Source: Scleropages formosus (Eukaryota; Chordata; Actinopteri; Osteoglossiformes; Osteoglossidae). Taken from it: a stretch of DNA of 64,000 nt. The notes beneath the pieces were generated by a model. That model worked only from the letters and a program-made list of their open reading frames with translations, made no database searches and was not told the DNA's origin. The DNA lies in assembly GCF_900964775.1 (NCBI RefSeq), contig NC_041815.1, positions 3,596,001 through 3,660,000 of the forward strand, given 5' to 3'. This document shows positions 32,874 through 45,399 of this stretch, piece after piece; positions within the stretch are counted from its first letter, which is position 1; the number at the start of each line of letters is the position of its first letter. A program made the translations under genes and the position numbers.

Positions 32874-34621
32874 GCTTTCGAACAAAGACCCCCCAGTGCG
32901 AATCCCTATAGCACTGAATGACCCCAGTCTCACCGCCTCTGTGGCACAAGTGAGAGAAACTTTCAGCCGAGTCAACATCCGCAAAGCTGCTGGTCCGGAC
33001 GGAATTTCAATGCGAATTTTAAAAACATGCACTGAGCAACTGGCTGCTGTCTTCACGGACATATTTAACAGCTCCTTAAAAAGCTCAACTGTACCCACCC
33101 GTTTCAAAAACACCGCCATTATCCCCGTTCCTAAGAAAAACAAAGTGAGCTGCCTTAATGACTATCACCCAGTGGTATTGACCCCAATTGCAATGAAATG
33201 CTTTGAGAGGCTGGTGCTGGGACACATTAAGGACACCATCCCAGACAGTCTGGACCCACTGCAGTTTGCCTACCGCCACAACAGATCCACTGAAGACACA
33301 ATATCACATACACTTCACACCATTCTGTCTCACCTGGATAATAAAAACTGCCATGCAAGGCTATTGTTTATGGACTATAGCTCGTCATTTAACACTGTCA
33401 TCCCAACCAAGCTGATCCACAAACTGCTAGGACTGGGACTGAGTGCCACATTGTGCAGTTGGATCCTGGATTTCCTCACCAACAGACCCCAGCGTGTGCA
33501 GATTGGCAGTAATACCTCCTCCCCACTGACCCTAAACACTGGCACTCCACAGGGAAGCCTCCTGAGCCCGGTGCTGTGTTGTTCACACATGACTGTTTGG
33601 CCAGGCACAGGTCCAACACCATCATAAAGTTTGCTGACGATACCACCACTGTGGGTCTGATCACCAACAACGATGAGACAGCCTACAGGGAGGAGGTGAG
33701 GCTCCTGGGAGAGTGGTGCCAGGACAACAACCTGTCTCTCAATGTCAGTAAAACTAAGGAGTTGGTGATTGACTTCAGGAAACAGGATATGGTTCATGCA
33801 CCCATCTACACAGGAGGGGATGTTGTAGAGAGGGTCAACAGCTTCAGATTCCTAGGGGTCACCCTCACTGCCAAACTCACATGGACTGAGCACACAGTAT
33901 CAACCATCAAAAAGGCCCATCAGCGTCTCCACTTCCTCAGGCGTTTGAAGAAAGCCAGGATGCCCACTACAGTCCTCACCACTTTCTACAGGTGTGCTGT
34001 GGAGTCCGTCCTCACAGGGTGTATTACATCCTGGTGCGGCAGCTGCTCCATACAGGAGAAGAAAGTCCTACAGCGGGTGGTCAAAACAGCTCAGGGAATC
34101 ATCGGCACACAGCTACCAGCAGTCCAGGACACCTACACCACACGTTGCCTCAGAAAGACAATGCGCATCGTGAAAGATCATAGTCACCCAGCACGGGCAC
34201 TTTTCTCTTCTCTGCCGTCTGCAAAGCAGCTCAGGTCGATTTGAACCCGCACTGCTAGGTACAGGAACAGCTTTTACCCCACTGCTGTAAGAGTATACAA
34301 CATTCACCAATGTGCCACTTTTAGTAACTAGAGTTGGACTGCTCCTTCCAAGCACATTGGTAAATTACACTGTCACTTTAAGCATTCGCATTCTCACTGT
34401 CACGTTCTGAGTTCTCTGGCTGTCTACTGGTATTATTGTAACTGTTATTTATTGTCATTGCTATTAGCATTACTGACTGTCATTGTCATTGTTTTGTTTG
34501 TACAGCATTTGTATTATCTGTGTCTTGTCCATAGTCTGTGGAGAAGCATTCAAGAAGAATTTCATGATACTTGTACACGGCACTTGTACCTATGACAATA
34601 AACTTGAAACTTGAACCTGAA
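32874..34621 (+). mobile_element. L2-like LINE, 5'-truncated, copy 3
   Basis: Best preserved of the three. The RT domain has [28 protein letters not shown], motif [21 protein letters not shown] and FADDTTTVGLI, then the C-terminal region KKAHQRLHFLRRLKKARMP. A frame change near the RT palm splits it into frames ending at 33627 and starting near 33576. 3' end ATAAACTTGAAACTTGAA. Confidence 0.8.
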
Positions 34622-36523
34622 ACATTATCCCACTGCAAGCATTACGTTCCGGGTGGGGGGCCAGGCACATAGTGTGCGGGCTGCAGTCACATCGCGACCG
34701 CCCTTTCCACTACTAATGGGGACCAACTGGGAGGGTTTGAACAGGGCTCTTGTGCAGGCTGAAGTGAAGGGGAATGACACAGGAGCAGAGGCCCGGTGCC
34801 TCTCAGCCACAATGGGAGCCGGCAGTCCAGAGATCACTGCGTTGGCCCCCCCCCGCCCCGTCTCTGCGCAGTTTGCGAAGGTAAGTAACTTCCCCCTTAA
34901 GCAGTTGCGAGATGACACTCTTCGGCATGTACACAAGCAAGTCGTTAAGGTAGATGGAGTGCCGGTCTGCCCCGGCCAGCCACTCACCTACCCGTATTTC
35001 TCTGTGGTGAACGACAGGTGTTACCGCATGCAGTGTGACCCGAATACTATGGAGCAAACCCTCCAGCTGCTAATTCCACGCAGCCACCGGGCAATGTCAT
35101 TCCATGCGGCCCATTCAAACCCCATGGTAGGACACCTCGCGCAGGATAAAACATTATGGCAGTTACAGGCACGGTTTTACTGGCTGGGTATTCACGGGGA
35201 TGTCCATCAATGGTATGCCGCATGCCCGGAATGCCAGCAGATGAATCCGCTCGCTGTCCCACGCGCACTGTTGCATCCGTTTCCCCACACAGCGGTTCCA
35301 TTTGACAGAGTGGGGTTGGACCTCGTTGGTTCCTTGGAGCGGAGCGTGCGAGGTTTTCGCTTTGTGCTGGTGATAATCATTTATGCCACACGGTCCCGGA
35401 GGCTGTTCCCCTGCAAAATATGTCAGCTCCCATGGTGGCGGAGACATTCCTTAAAATATTCACGAGGGTGGGCATCCCAAAGGAAATCCTTACAGATCAA
35501 GGCACCACGTTTATATCACGTGCATTCATGAACTTGTACAGACTGTTGAGAGTTCAGCCTGTTCACACCAGCGTTTTTCACCCCTAAATGGACAGCTTGG
35601 TAGAGCGGCTCAATGGAACATTAAAGACTATGATATCTAAATTTGTTGCTGAAGATCCCAGACACTGGGACCAATATTAGACCGCCTGTTGTTTGCAATG
35701 CAGGAGGTGCCTCAGGCCTCCATGGGATTCTCTTTTTTTGAGCTGCTCTATGGCTGCCTTCCCCGGAGGGTCTTGGACATTGTGCGGGAAGCATGGGAGG
35801 TGGGACCCAGCCCCAGTAAAAATGAAGTACAACATGTGATTGACCTGAGGGTGCAGTTGCACACTCTTGGTCACCTGTCACAGGAACATCTGCAACAGGC
35901 TCAGGAGAGGCAGGCGGGAGCATACAACAGGGGGACGCGGTTACATCATTTCATCCCGGGCGATAAGGTACTCATGTTGCTTCCCATGCCACAGTCCAAA
36001 TTACTTGCCAAGTGGCAAGGGCCCTTTGTGGTCACACAACGCATAGGGGAGGTTGACTACAAGGTCCTCCGGTCCGACAGACACCGGGCCCAGCAGATAT
36101 ACCACCTTAACCTCCTCAAAAGCTGGCAAGACACACCAGTTGCCTCCCTAACCCCCAGGGACCCGGTGCGGGACTAGTTGGGTCCGGATCTCAACAATTC
36201 CCAATCACAATCTGTGGCACACCGAGGTGGACGGGATGGGGGTGGGGATTGCTGCAGCTGGGGCTAATTAAGGATCCTATTTCTTACCCTGTGTTTGACA
36301 GTGAGAAAAAGATATGGAGAAGGAGAGCAGAAGCATGGATAAGAACACGAATAATGAGAGAACAACCCCCACCCCCATTCTTTTACAACCCTGGAGAATC
36401 CCCGCCATAGACGTTCCCAGTTCCCCTTTTCTTCCCCTCCAACCCGGATCAAAGGTAGTGTCAATCTTTCTCGAATAAAACTGACACAAGACACCTGCGG
36501 TCTCTGGCTTCGTCTATGTTACA
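34622..36523 (+). mobile_element. Gypsy retrotransposon, second type, broken
   Basis: Parts recognised: a protease-like region (about 34640-34740), integrase zinc-binding (HAAHSNPMVGHLAQDK, then CPECQQMN) and core regions, and an integrase C-terminal region ending at 36177. A probable 3' LTR runs from about 36213 (TGTGGCACACC) to 36523 (TATGTTACA). Reverse transcriptase is not recognised. It differs from the sushi-like elements in this window: no chromodomain is evident and the LTR is unrelated. Broken, several breaks. LTR start is uncertain. Confidence 0.7.
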
Positions 36524-36785
36524 CATTCCTAATTTTTGTTTTTCTTTCAATATTCACATTACACGAGTGGCTGCATGAAGGTTTGTCTGTTGTTAAACAG
36601 TTATGATATCAAAGAGCATGAATATGTAGAAATTACATGAACTTAAGAAATCATGGGAGAAGTGAGTCTGAAAGAGGTAATGAGGAGATGGAGGTGTCAT
36701 AACAAACTGCAAATCAATCATATCAGTCAAGCTTACAGTGTACTAGTTCCTCCTAGCTTCAAGTTTCATATTCTTTATTATTTTA
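36524..36785 (-). repeat. LINE C relic shared with unit 1
   Basis: 36530-36680 matches 5199-5377 plus 5999-6020. The unit 1 LTR insert (5378-5998) is absent here, which gives its empty site. 36676-36785 matches 6000-6115 and then about 10072. Confidence 0.65.
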
Positions 36786-37141
36786 TGTAGGGAATTAATG
36801 GCACACAACAGCCCTAGCATGTGATTGTAACACAACACTTTCCATAAACACAGGTCATACTATTATGAACTTAATTCAGTCCAGCAATATTTATGTAGAC
36901 CGAATTTGTAAAGTTCCACAACCTCATCATTGCAGGGGTGAAGATTTATTCCACTGTTCTGAGGTCTAGACCTAAACCACATTGTTCCTCTTATTCTGAA
37001 ACTCAACTCATGAGCCTTCTCTTTTAGTTTTACCCACAAAAGCTTAAAAGTGCAATGCTTTAAGTTAGAACACGCCTGCCAGTCCTCCAATGTGTAGATG
37101 GGAAAAACTACCCCTAAACTGCAGTGAGTGGTCAATGTCAC

Positions 37142-40100
37142 TGCCATGGTGTTACCCCGGCGCGGTTGCATCGGACCCAAGTGCGGAGCACAGGAAGCTT
37201 GGTCATGGGGCAGTTCAGTAGACATTGTCAGAAAATAGGCAAAGGGTCACCGATATGCACATAGAAACCAAAGGGGCAAATCCGAGAATCGTAATCTAAG
37301 AGACAGGCGAGTGATCAAGGCAAACCAAGTCGTCAGAGGCGAGGAGCGAGTAGCACAAGTGATCAATGAGGCTGAACAAGGTTCAGCGCCTGCGTGTGCT
37401 CCGGGGCATCTTTTTATGCGATCGCTCCCTGAACCGCTGCAGGTGCTCCTCGTTGCACTGAGGAGGGCGTGGCAGTACCCCCCCCCCCCCCCTCCCTCCA
37501 CGGGCGGCTCCTGCTGCCCTGCGACAACCAGGAGGGCATCCACGGGGCCTGGGCACAGGACGGCCCGGATGGTCCCGGTGGAAGGCGCGGATCAGGTCCG
37601 GATCCAGCACATCTCAGGCAGCCACCCAACAACATTCCTCTGGTCCATATCCCTCCCAATCAATGAGGTACTGTAGGAGTCCACCTCGCCGACGGGAGTC
37701 CAGCAATGCCCTCACTTTGTAGGCCGACGCACCGCCATCATGGAAGAAAATCGGAGGAGGAGCGACTAGCTGCAGCTGATGGATGGACACAGTGCATGGT
37801 TTGAGGAACGAGGTGTGGAATGTTAGGTGGACCCTCAGGTGAGCAGGCAGTTGGAGACGGTAGGAAACCGTGGTCACCCGGCGGAGGATCTTGAACAGCC
37901 CGATGCAGCGTGGACTCAGCTTTTGGGAACGGTAGGGGCCCCGGAGACCCCTAGTGGACAGCCAGACCCTCTGCCCGGGTAGAAAGGCCAGCGGAAGTCT
38001 CCAGCGGTCTGCCTGCCATTTCATCTGGCTCTGGCTATGAAGGAGGTGTCGTCGTACGGTTCGCCAAACCTCTGCGCTGGTCTTGTACCACTCATCCACC
38101 GCTGGTACATCACTCGAGGCCGGTTGCCAGGGAAACAATGGTGGTTGGTACCCCAGCACACACTGAAAGGGCGAACAACCTGTGGAGGCGTGTGGCAGGG
38201 AATTGTGAGCGTATTCCGCCCAAGGCAAGTACCTTACCCACTGGTGAGGTTTGTCTATGCAATAGCTGCACAGGAATCGACCAATCTCCTGTTGCAGTCT
38301 TTCCACCTGACCATTTGCCTGCGGATGGTATCCAGAGGTAAGGCTGACGGAGACTCCCGATTTCCACCAAAAAGCCTTCCACAGACGGGAGGTGAACTGT
38401 GGGCCTCGATCAAAAACAATGTTCTCAGGTAAACCAAAGAAACGGAACACATGGAGAAAGAGGAGCTCTGCAGTCTCCAGGGAGTCGGGAGTTTTGGGAG
38501 AGGTATCAGATGACAGGCCCTTGAAAATCAATCAACCATGGTCATAATTGTGGTCTTATCGTCTGAAGGAGGGAGATCAACTAGGAAATCCAGTACAATG
38601 TGGGACCAGGGACAATTCGACCCTGGCAGGGGTTCCGGAAGTCCCGCGGGTTTCTGATTGGAGGGTTTGGCTTGTGCACATACCTGGTAAGCCTGAATGT
38701 AATCCTGTGTGTCCTCAGGTAGAGACGGCCACCAGAAATGCCTTTTGAGAAGGGCCTGGGTCTTACTGTACCCTGGGTGGCTAGCGGCAGGATGATCGTG
38801 TGCCCATTGGAGGATAGTGGCTCTCATGCTTGGGGGTACGTATTGCGTATTGTTTCCCAGTGGGTTTACCTGGAGGTTCGAGTGCTGTGCTATAGCCTGG
38901 GCTCTGGCTAGGTCCTGGCTGAAGTCCCACTGCACTGCGCCACAAAACAGGATTGGGGCAGGATGTAGTCAGGCTCTCTCCGGGGAGCCTCGGTCATGCA
39001 TCCGTGAGAGAGCATCCGCCTTGGTGTTTTTACTACCTGGGCAATAAGACACAGAAAAATGAAAACGAGTGAAGAAGAGAGCCCACCTGGCTTGTCGGGG
39101 GTTAAGGCGCTTGGCCTTCTGCAGGTATTCCAGGTTCTTGTGGTCCGTGAGGACCACCAATGGGTGCCAGGCCCCCTCCAGCCAGTGCCTCCATTCCTCG
39201 AAGGCCATCTTCACCGCTAGGAGTTCTCGATTCCCGATGTCATAATTTCTCTCGGCCAGGGACATCTTGCGAGAGAAAAAAGGCACATGGATGCAGTTTA
39301 GGTGGGTCTCCCAGGCGTTGAGACAGTATGGCTCCCACCCCAGTCTCTGAAGCATCCACCTTCACCACGAACAGGACCTCCAGATCAGGATAGTGGAGGA
39401 TGGGTGCGGTGATGAACTTCTTGAGTAGATCGAAGGCCTGTTGTGCTTTCTCCATCCAAGAGAACCGGGTTGTTTTTGAGGAGGTCAAGGCCGTCAGAGG
39501 TGCAGCCAGAGTACTAAAGCTTCGGATGAAGCGGCGATAGAAGTTAGCAAAACCCAGGAATAGTTGTAAGGCCTTTACAGTGGTTGGTCAAGGCCACTGG
39601 AGAATCGCCCTCACCTTCTAGGGATCCATAGCCACCCCCTCTCTGCTCAGGATGAACTCCAGGAAGGTACCTGGGTCTGGTGGAAAAGAAATTTTTCCCC
39701 TTTAACGTACAAACAATTCTGCAGTAATCATTGCAGGACCTGCTGAACCAGAGCCACATGTTCATTCATGGTTGGCAAGTAGATCAATATATCATCCAGG
39801 TAAACTAGGATCCCTCTATTGATGAGATCCTCTAGGACATGGTTTACAAAAGCTTGGAAGACATGGGGGCATTTGCAATACCAAATGGCATTACCAAATA
39901 TTCATTATGTCCAAGGGTGGTGCTGAATGCTGTCTTCCATTCATCACCCTCAGGTATATGTACCAGATTGTAGGCACTGCGCAGATCTAACTTGGTAAAC
40001 CACTGGGCTCGGTGGACCTGTTCTAAGGCAGCGGTGATTAGGGGTAGCGGATGAGGATACTTTACCGTGATGTTGTTCAGACCTCGATAGTCGATACAGG

Positions 40101-41763
40101 GGCGGAGTCCTCCATCTTTCTTTTCCGCAAAGATGAACCCAGCAGCAGCAGGGGAGGTTGACGGTCGGGTGATCCTTGCAGCAAGGGCCTCCTTGATGTA
40201 CTGCTGCATAGCCTGTTCCGGGATGGAGAGAGGATAGAGCCGTCCTCTAGGGGGCGTTGTTCCAGGGAGCAGGTCAATCGCACAATCCCACGGCTGATGT
40301 GGAGGCAGTACTGAAGCTTGTTCCTTATTGAACACCTCAGCCAGGTCTAGATACTCGTGGGGGATGTGCACCTGTGAAGAAGCATCTGAGCACTCCACTG
40401 AAGTAGCTCTGCAGGGATCAGCTAGACAGGATTCACTAAATTGTGCTCCCCAAGACACCAAGTCCCCAGTACTCCATGAAAAAACAGGGTAGTGTAGGGC
40501 TAGCCAGGGAAACCCAAGAATTATGGGGCTCTCTGGGCAAGAGATCAGAAAAAACGAGAGTTGTTCTTGATGACAGGCACCAACCCTCACGTGGAGGGGT
40601 TCTGTCTGGGTGTCAACGTAACCTTGCCCATCCAGGGCGATCACCTTCATCCGCATTTTACATTGTTGGTAAGGCAGATTGTGTGCGTGAGCAAAGCCGA
40701 TATCCATGAAACAGCCTGCAGCCCCTGAATCTACCAACGCTTGGGTTTCAATCAAATGCGGGCCCCAGGAGGTGGCCATGGGCACGGAAAGACGGTCACA
40801 TTGGAGAGTTCCACTTACCCGGGGTTCCGGACGAATGGGGCACTGGACCCTGAGGTGACCGGGTACTCCACAATAGAGGCAGAGATGATGTTGGAACCAG
40901 CGCTGCCTTTCAATGGGGGTCAAACGACCCCGAGCGACATGGGTGCGAGGGACCCTTTGCTCACAGGTTTCTCTGTCCCGAGTGGAACGGTCCAGAGCGA
41001 CCACAGCTTTGATGTACTGATCCAGGGTCCATTTCTCACCCCGGAATACCATCTCCCTACGCAGTTTGGGATCCAAACCACGCCGGAAACAGGCTAAAGA
41101 GGGCGTTCTGATCCCAGCCGCTTTTCTCTGCTAGAATCCTAAAGTCCAGTGCATAATCAGCAGCAGGGCGCCCCCCTTGGGTCAGGGCAAAAAGATGTTC
41201 ACTGGCACTCAAGTCGGAGCAAGGGATTCCAAACACAGAGCGGAAGTGGGCTTTGAAGTCCTCATAGGACAGCTGAGAACAGTGCCCCCATGTGGCTGTA
41301 CCCCAATCCAAAGCTCGGTCAGTCAGAAGGGAAAGTGCATAAACTATACAGCTGAAGTCCGTGTAATATACATGGGGCAAACTACAAAACATGAGCTCGC
41401 ATTGTAGGAGAAGGCCCTCACAGCGAGCAGGAGTGCTATCATACCTGGTAGGCAGGGCCAGATGCAGGTCTTGTTGGAAGCCTGCTTCAGGAAAGAGAGA
41501 GGGAGGCATACGTGTGAGACGTCCTGTAACTGGTGCTCAGCGTTTGTTTTGGAACGCGTTAGTGAGACCCTGCAGGTGAGAAAGGGATTGCTCATGTGCT
41601 CTTAACAGTGCGTCCTGAGCTGTGAACAAGCGACGGAGACGCTTGGAATCCGCTGGGTCCAATGATGTGGCGGAACGCCTGCGTGTGCTCCGGGGAGTCT
41701 TTTTATGCAATCGCTCCCGGAGCCGCCGCAGGTGCTCCTCGTTGTGCTGAGGGGGGCGTGACA
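37142..41763 (-). mobile_element. Chromoviral Gypsy retrotransposon (sushi-like), most complete copy, broken
   Basis: Lies on the minus strand between perfect 5-bp duplications GTCAC (37137-37141 and 41764-41768); unit 1 has the empty site near 10430. In minus order: LTR sequence at the right end, gag-like region, a zinc knuckle [15 protein letters not shown], protease with [12 protein letters not shown], reverse transcriptase, RNase H with TDHKNLEYL and [12 protein letters not shown], integrase with HPGYSKTQ, chromodomain with [16 protein letters not shown], a poly-G polypurine tract and the 3' LTR (37142-37474). This is the domain order of Ty3/Gypsy chromoviruses of the sushi type. Broken, with several breaks. 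It inserted after the duplication, so it is relatively young. Confidence 0.9.
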
Positions 41764-41768
41764 GTCAC

Positions 41769-42262
41769 GGGTTATCTGAAGACATTACTCTTCTACAGCC
41801 ATGTTGGCTAACACAATCCAACAATATCGCTGTTTATGTAATGTGTTAAAATTCTAAAATGTTGTCTTTGCAACCCATGAACTATGCAGTGTATTGTATA
41901 GTTCTATACTTATTTGAAAAATGACACCAATAACACATAACATATTGTGCTCAATATGAAGAGCTCCTGGGTGCAAGGTCCGTAGTCTGTTCATCACAGC
42001 CCTGAATATAGAAAACTAGTAAAAAATAATAAGACGGCAATGTAAAAGTACTACAATACATTAAAAAAGGTTTATCTGAGACTAACTGACTTCTGTTTTT
42101 CTTTGACATTATGAATTTGGAGAACTTAATGTATTACTGCATCGTACTTCCATTTGCAATTTTAATAACACCTGAAGTTCTCTTGTCATTTTCTACATCA
42201 TTCTATAACACTATAATATATTCTATAATTCCCCAGCTTTAAACTTGCAGTATACTAATAAA
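41769..42262. other. Unit-shared non-coding flank
   Basis: Aligns with about 10430-11530 in unit 1, shortened relative to it. No gene or repeat recognised. Confidence 0.5.
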
Positions 42263-42486
42263 GGGGGTGCGGTGGCGCAGTGGCGCAGTGGGTTGGACCA
42301 CAGTCCTGCTATCCAGTGGGTCTGGGGTTTGAGTCCCGCTTAGGGTGCCTTGCGACGGACTGGCGTCCCGTCCTGGGTGTGTTCTCTCCCCCTCTGGCCT
42401 TACGCCCCTGTGTTCCCAGGTAGGCTCCGGTACCCCGTGACCCCGTATGGGACAAGCGGTTCTGAAAATGTGTGTGTGTGTGTGTG
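42263..42486 (+). repeat. SINE A copy with duplicated A box, target duplication TATACTAATAAA
   Basis: The head reads GGTGGCGCAGTGGCGCAGTG, a 9-base tandem duplication within the A-box region. Flanked by TATACTAATAAA at 42251-42262 and 42487-42498. Unit 1 at about 11528 has the empty site. Confidence 0.93.
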
Positions 42487-42798
42487 TATACTAATAAACT
42501 GCACCCTCTGTCTTTGTTGCATTGATTTATTGCACACTCTCATCTCTGAATCAGTGGGACGACTATGGAAAACTGGAGTTTTAAGGGTTCTTTGAGTGTA
42601 GAGGTCAGAGCTGTGGAGTCCAGTTTGACTCACAGCAATCATTCAGTTCCATTTACAGTATTTATTTTAGCAGACTCTTTTCTTCAAGTTGTTGTAAAAC
42701 TCAGAGTAAACAAAAGTGTATTCCACCAGCAGATGGAGGGATACAGAAACAGACCACGGTTTTGTATGGAGCCTATCCTGGATGTATAGGGTGCAAGA

Positions 42799-43032
42799 CT
42801 AGTTAGAGTACCTGCTACAAGGGACACCAGCCCATTGGAAGGAGGCCATACACCCACACAACCTGCAGTTTTGTTTCCCCAGTTCATCCAAAATATATAT
42901 CTTTGGAGCAAAACCCACAGCAGCACATGTAGAACATGCAAACTCCAGAAAGACTGGGCCAGATCTCAATCCATGCCTGAGCAGCACAAGTGCTGTGAAG
43001 CCAAAGTGCTACCCACTGGCCCACCATGCCAC
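42799..43032 (-). repeat. DANA/Mermaid-like SINE relic, unit 2 copy
   Basis: Counterpart of 11826-12060, nearly identical. Confidence 0.6.
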
Positions 43033-43451
43033 TCCTATTTATCAACCACCGGAAATGGAGGCTGCGTTCCCTGTAGCGTGTAAATATGTGAGGAACTGTT
43101 GTGGCTGCTCTGTGATGTAACTATCACGGTAAGGCACTGTTTTTTCTTTTTATTTTTTTTAAATGGTCCACTTAAACTATTTAATGAAATGTCTTACAAA
43201 AAGTTTCCAGTAGTATTTCTGGATACCTGTAATACCTCACAGATTATTTGAAAAGCAGACATAAACCAAGCTTCAATAAGATATTGTGTACACAACATTT
43301 CCAGCGGAAAGTAATTCCCATAGCCTTCTTAGAGCTATACATATATTTTGCTTTTTTTAGAGATGCACCATTTTGCTTTGAAGTCATATTTTTGTATACT
43401 ACATTCATTTTATTTTCATAATTAATTGCTTAATTGAAGAACAGTCCATTT

Positions 43452-43555
43452 TAATTATCTCTCTTGTGGCCAGTGCTCAAATAGGTCACGTGCTGACAGA
43501 ACTTATTCCCAAAGGTTGTGGTCATGACAATGAACATACCAAGAATATTTAAATA
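43452..43555 (+). promoter_or_regulatory. Putative odorant receptor promoter module of OR-A2
   Basis: TAATTA at 43452-43457, TCCCAAAGGT at 43507-43516 and TTTAAATA at 43548-43555. Spacings of 55 and 41 bases are the same as in OR-A1 and OR-C. All three motifs are unchanged between the OR-A copies. Confidence 0.65.
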
Positions 43556-43584
43556 GATCACTTTCCAGAGCAATCAAATGAAGA

Positions 43585-45374
43585 CATATTTACTGTGCAA
43601 GGGGAAAGGAAATGTTGTTTGTATTTTTTACTTTTTGATTTTCAGTTTTTGGAGACAAAGTGTAACTGTGAAGCAAAACCCAATTCAGAAAGAGACTTTT
43701 TTGTATGTAAATTTGCTGATTGATTATTTTGATGAAAATTTCTGAAGAGCATCAAAGGAAACACAAAGCAAGGTAATTTTAATGAGGTGACATTACACGT
43801 TTTATTCATTGATCATTTGACTGAATGTTTAAAGAATATAAATAACCTAAGCAACACATGAGACATAATAGGTACAAAAATAAAAACAATTCTACACTGC
43901 ACCATATTATCTACTCTGTGTTGGCTTAGCAGAATAATGTAAACCTGAAAACCAGTCAGCAAATTTCCCCTCAATAATAAAAAAACTTATTCATCGCTAA
44001 AATAAATTTCATATAAATCTTGTTACACTTTACATTAACATTTATGCTCAATCTCAGACAAAGAGGTCTTGTATCACAAAATTGGATGTAGTTGTGTATG
44101 AACATATATGCCTTTTGGCTCACATAACAGGCCTTTGACTCAAGATTATTTTGGCCATTTTAACCAGTGAGGTATGCAGTACTAAATACTGTACACACTC
44201 AGTGATTTTTCTATTTGCATTTAATTAATTTGATAACTGTATTTTATAATCAGATTTAAAAACCAAGTTTGTGTCTTCTCTGGAGTGACCTAGAGTTATT
44301 TTTAATTAGCATGTAGCTGACATCTTTGGCATTTTACATCAATAGATATACTACACTACACTGCAATCATTCTCCTATTTATATAACCCTGTGACACGTT
44401 TTTTTAATTGTTCTCTGAGATGTTTGTTGCTTTGGAGAAAAGTGACAAAAGCTAAATCAATAAATGTAAATGTAAACACTGGAGTGTAACACAAACAATT
44501 GGCAATTGGGATTCATCAACTCACCTGAGGTGTATGATTTTAGACTGTGGGAGGAAACCTGAACACCCAGAGAAAATGCACAGGTGTACAGACAGAATAT
44601 GCACACTCTATACAGACAGAAGTGGATTTGAATCCATAGCCTAACACACAGTGCAAGAGTTATGAAGCAACAGCACAACCCACTATACCACCATGTTGCC
44701 AATAATACCACTTTTCAATCAGCTAAAAAAAAATAGCTGTTGTCTGTGAATACATTATTTACTTTCCCATAATAAATAACAGCATTTTGACCTCCATATA
44801 TTACAGTCTACTACCTAACGGGGTAAAAGGAACTGGGCCTGGTAAGCAAGGGAAACCTGTATTGAAAGACGAGATGTATTATCTGTTAATGAGCAATAGA
44901 TGCTGATTTATGTGTATTGTTTTGCTTATTTTTCTGTAAAATGTTGTGTGTTGTTTGCTAAATAAGACTATTTATTGTTGTGACTCAGATGAAAGTCAAA
45001 TCACATTTGAGGAGCCATTCTTGCAGAAATCCAGATTATTCCAAAGGCATTAAAGCTTTTTCTCGCAACTTTATTCTGGTATTTTTTCCATATGAGAATT
45101 TTATTGTTCAATTTATCTTCACCTTCTTTCTTCTCTGGCTGATTAAGCAAGCATATTAATATATAAATTAACTGGCTAAAGGAATGTTGGTAATTAACAA
45201 TGCCAAGATAAGGATTTTATACTATACATTAAAGAAATTATTAAATACCATACTGAAAATTAAAAAAGAAAAAGGGGGGGGGGGGGGGGTATTATGCATT
45301 AAAAAATCAGCTGAAATCACAGAATTGAGTTAGAAAGAATATTTATCAAAAAAGGTACTATTTTGCTTTTCCAG
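43585..45374 (+). other. Inferred 5' leader exon and intron of OR-A2
   Basis: Donor GCAAG|GTAATT (GT at 43773) and acceptor TTTTCCAG ending at 45374. The intron retains about 350 bases (43797-44146) that are missing from OR-A1 but resemble the OR-C intron, and it carries a 16-base G run at 45274-45289. Confidence 0.5.
44465..44705 (-). repeat. DANA/Mermaid-like SINE relic, unit 2 copy
   Basis: Counterpart of 13495-13735. Confidence 0.6.
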
Positions 45375-45399
45375 ATTGCCGTCAGACTGAAGAGTCAAC

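Noticed and set aside
32559-33143. 194-residue minus-strand frame
   Set aside because: It runs from an antisense frame of the L2 reverse transcriptase into the LINE C protein end and is a chance join of two elements.
34611-35531. Single-copy host gene derived from a Gypsy integrase (GIN1-like)
   Set aside because: The adjoining integrase end, an LTR-like sequence at 36213-36523 and several breaks point to an ordinary element fossil. No conserved intact host frame is seen.
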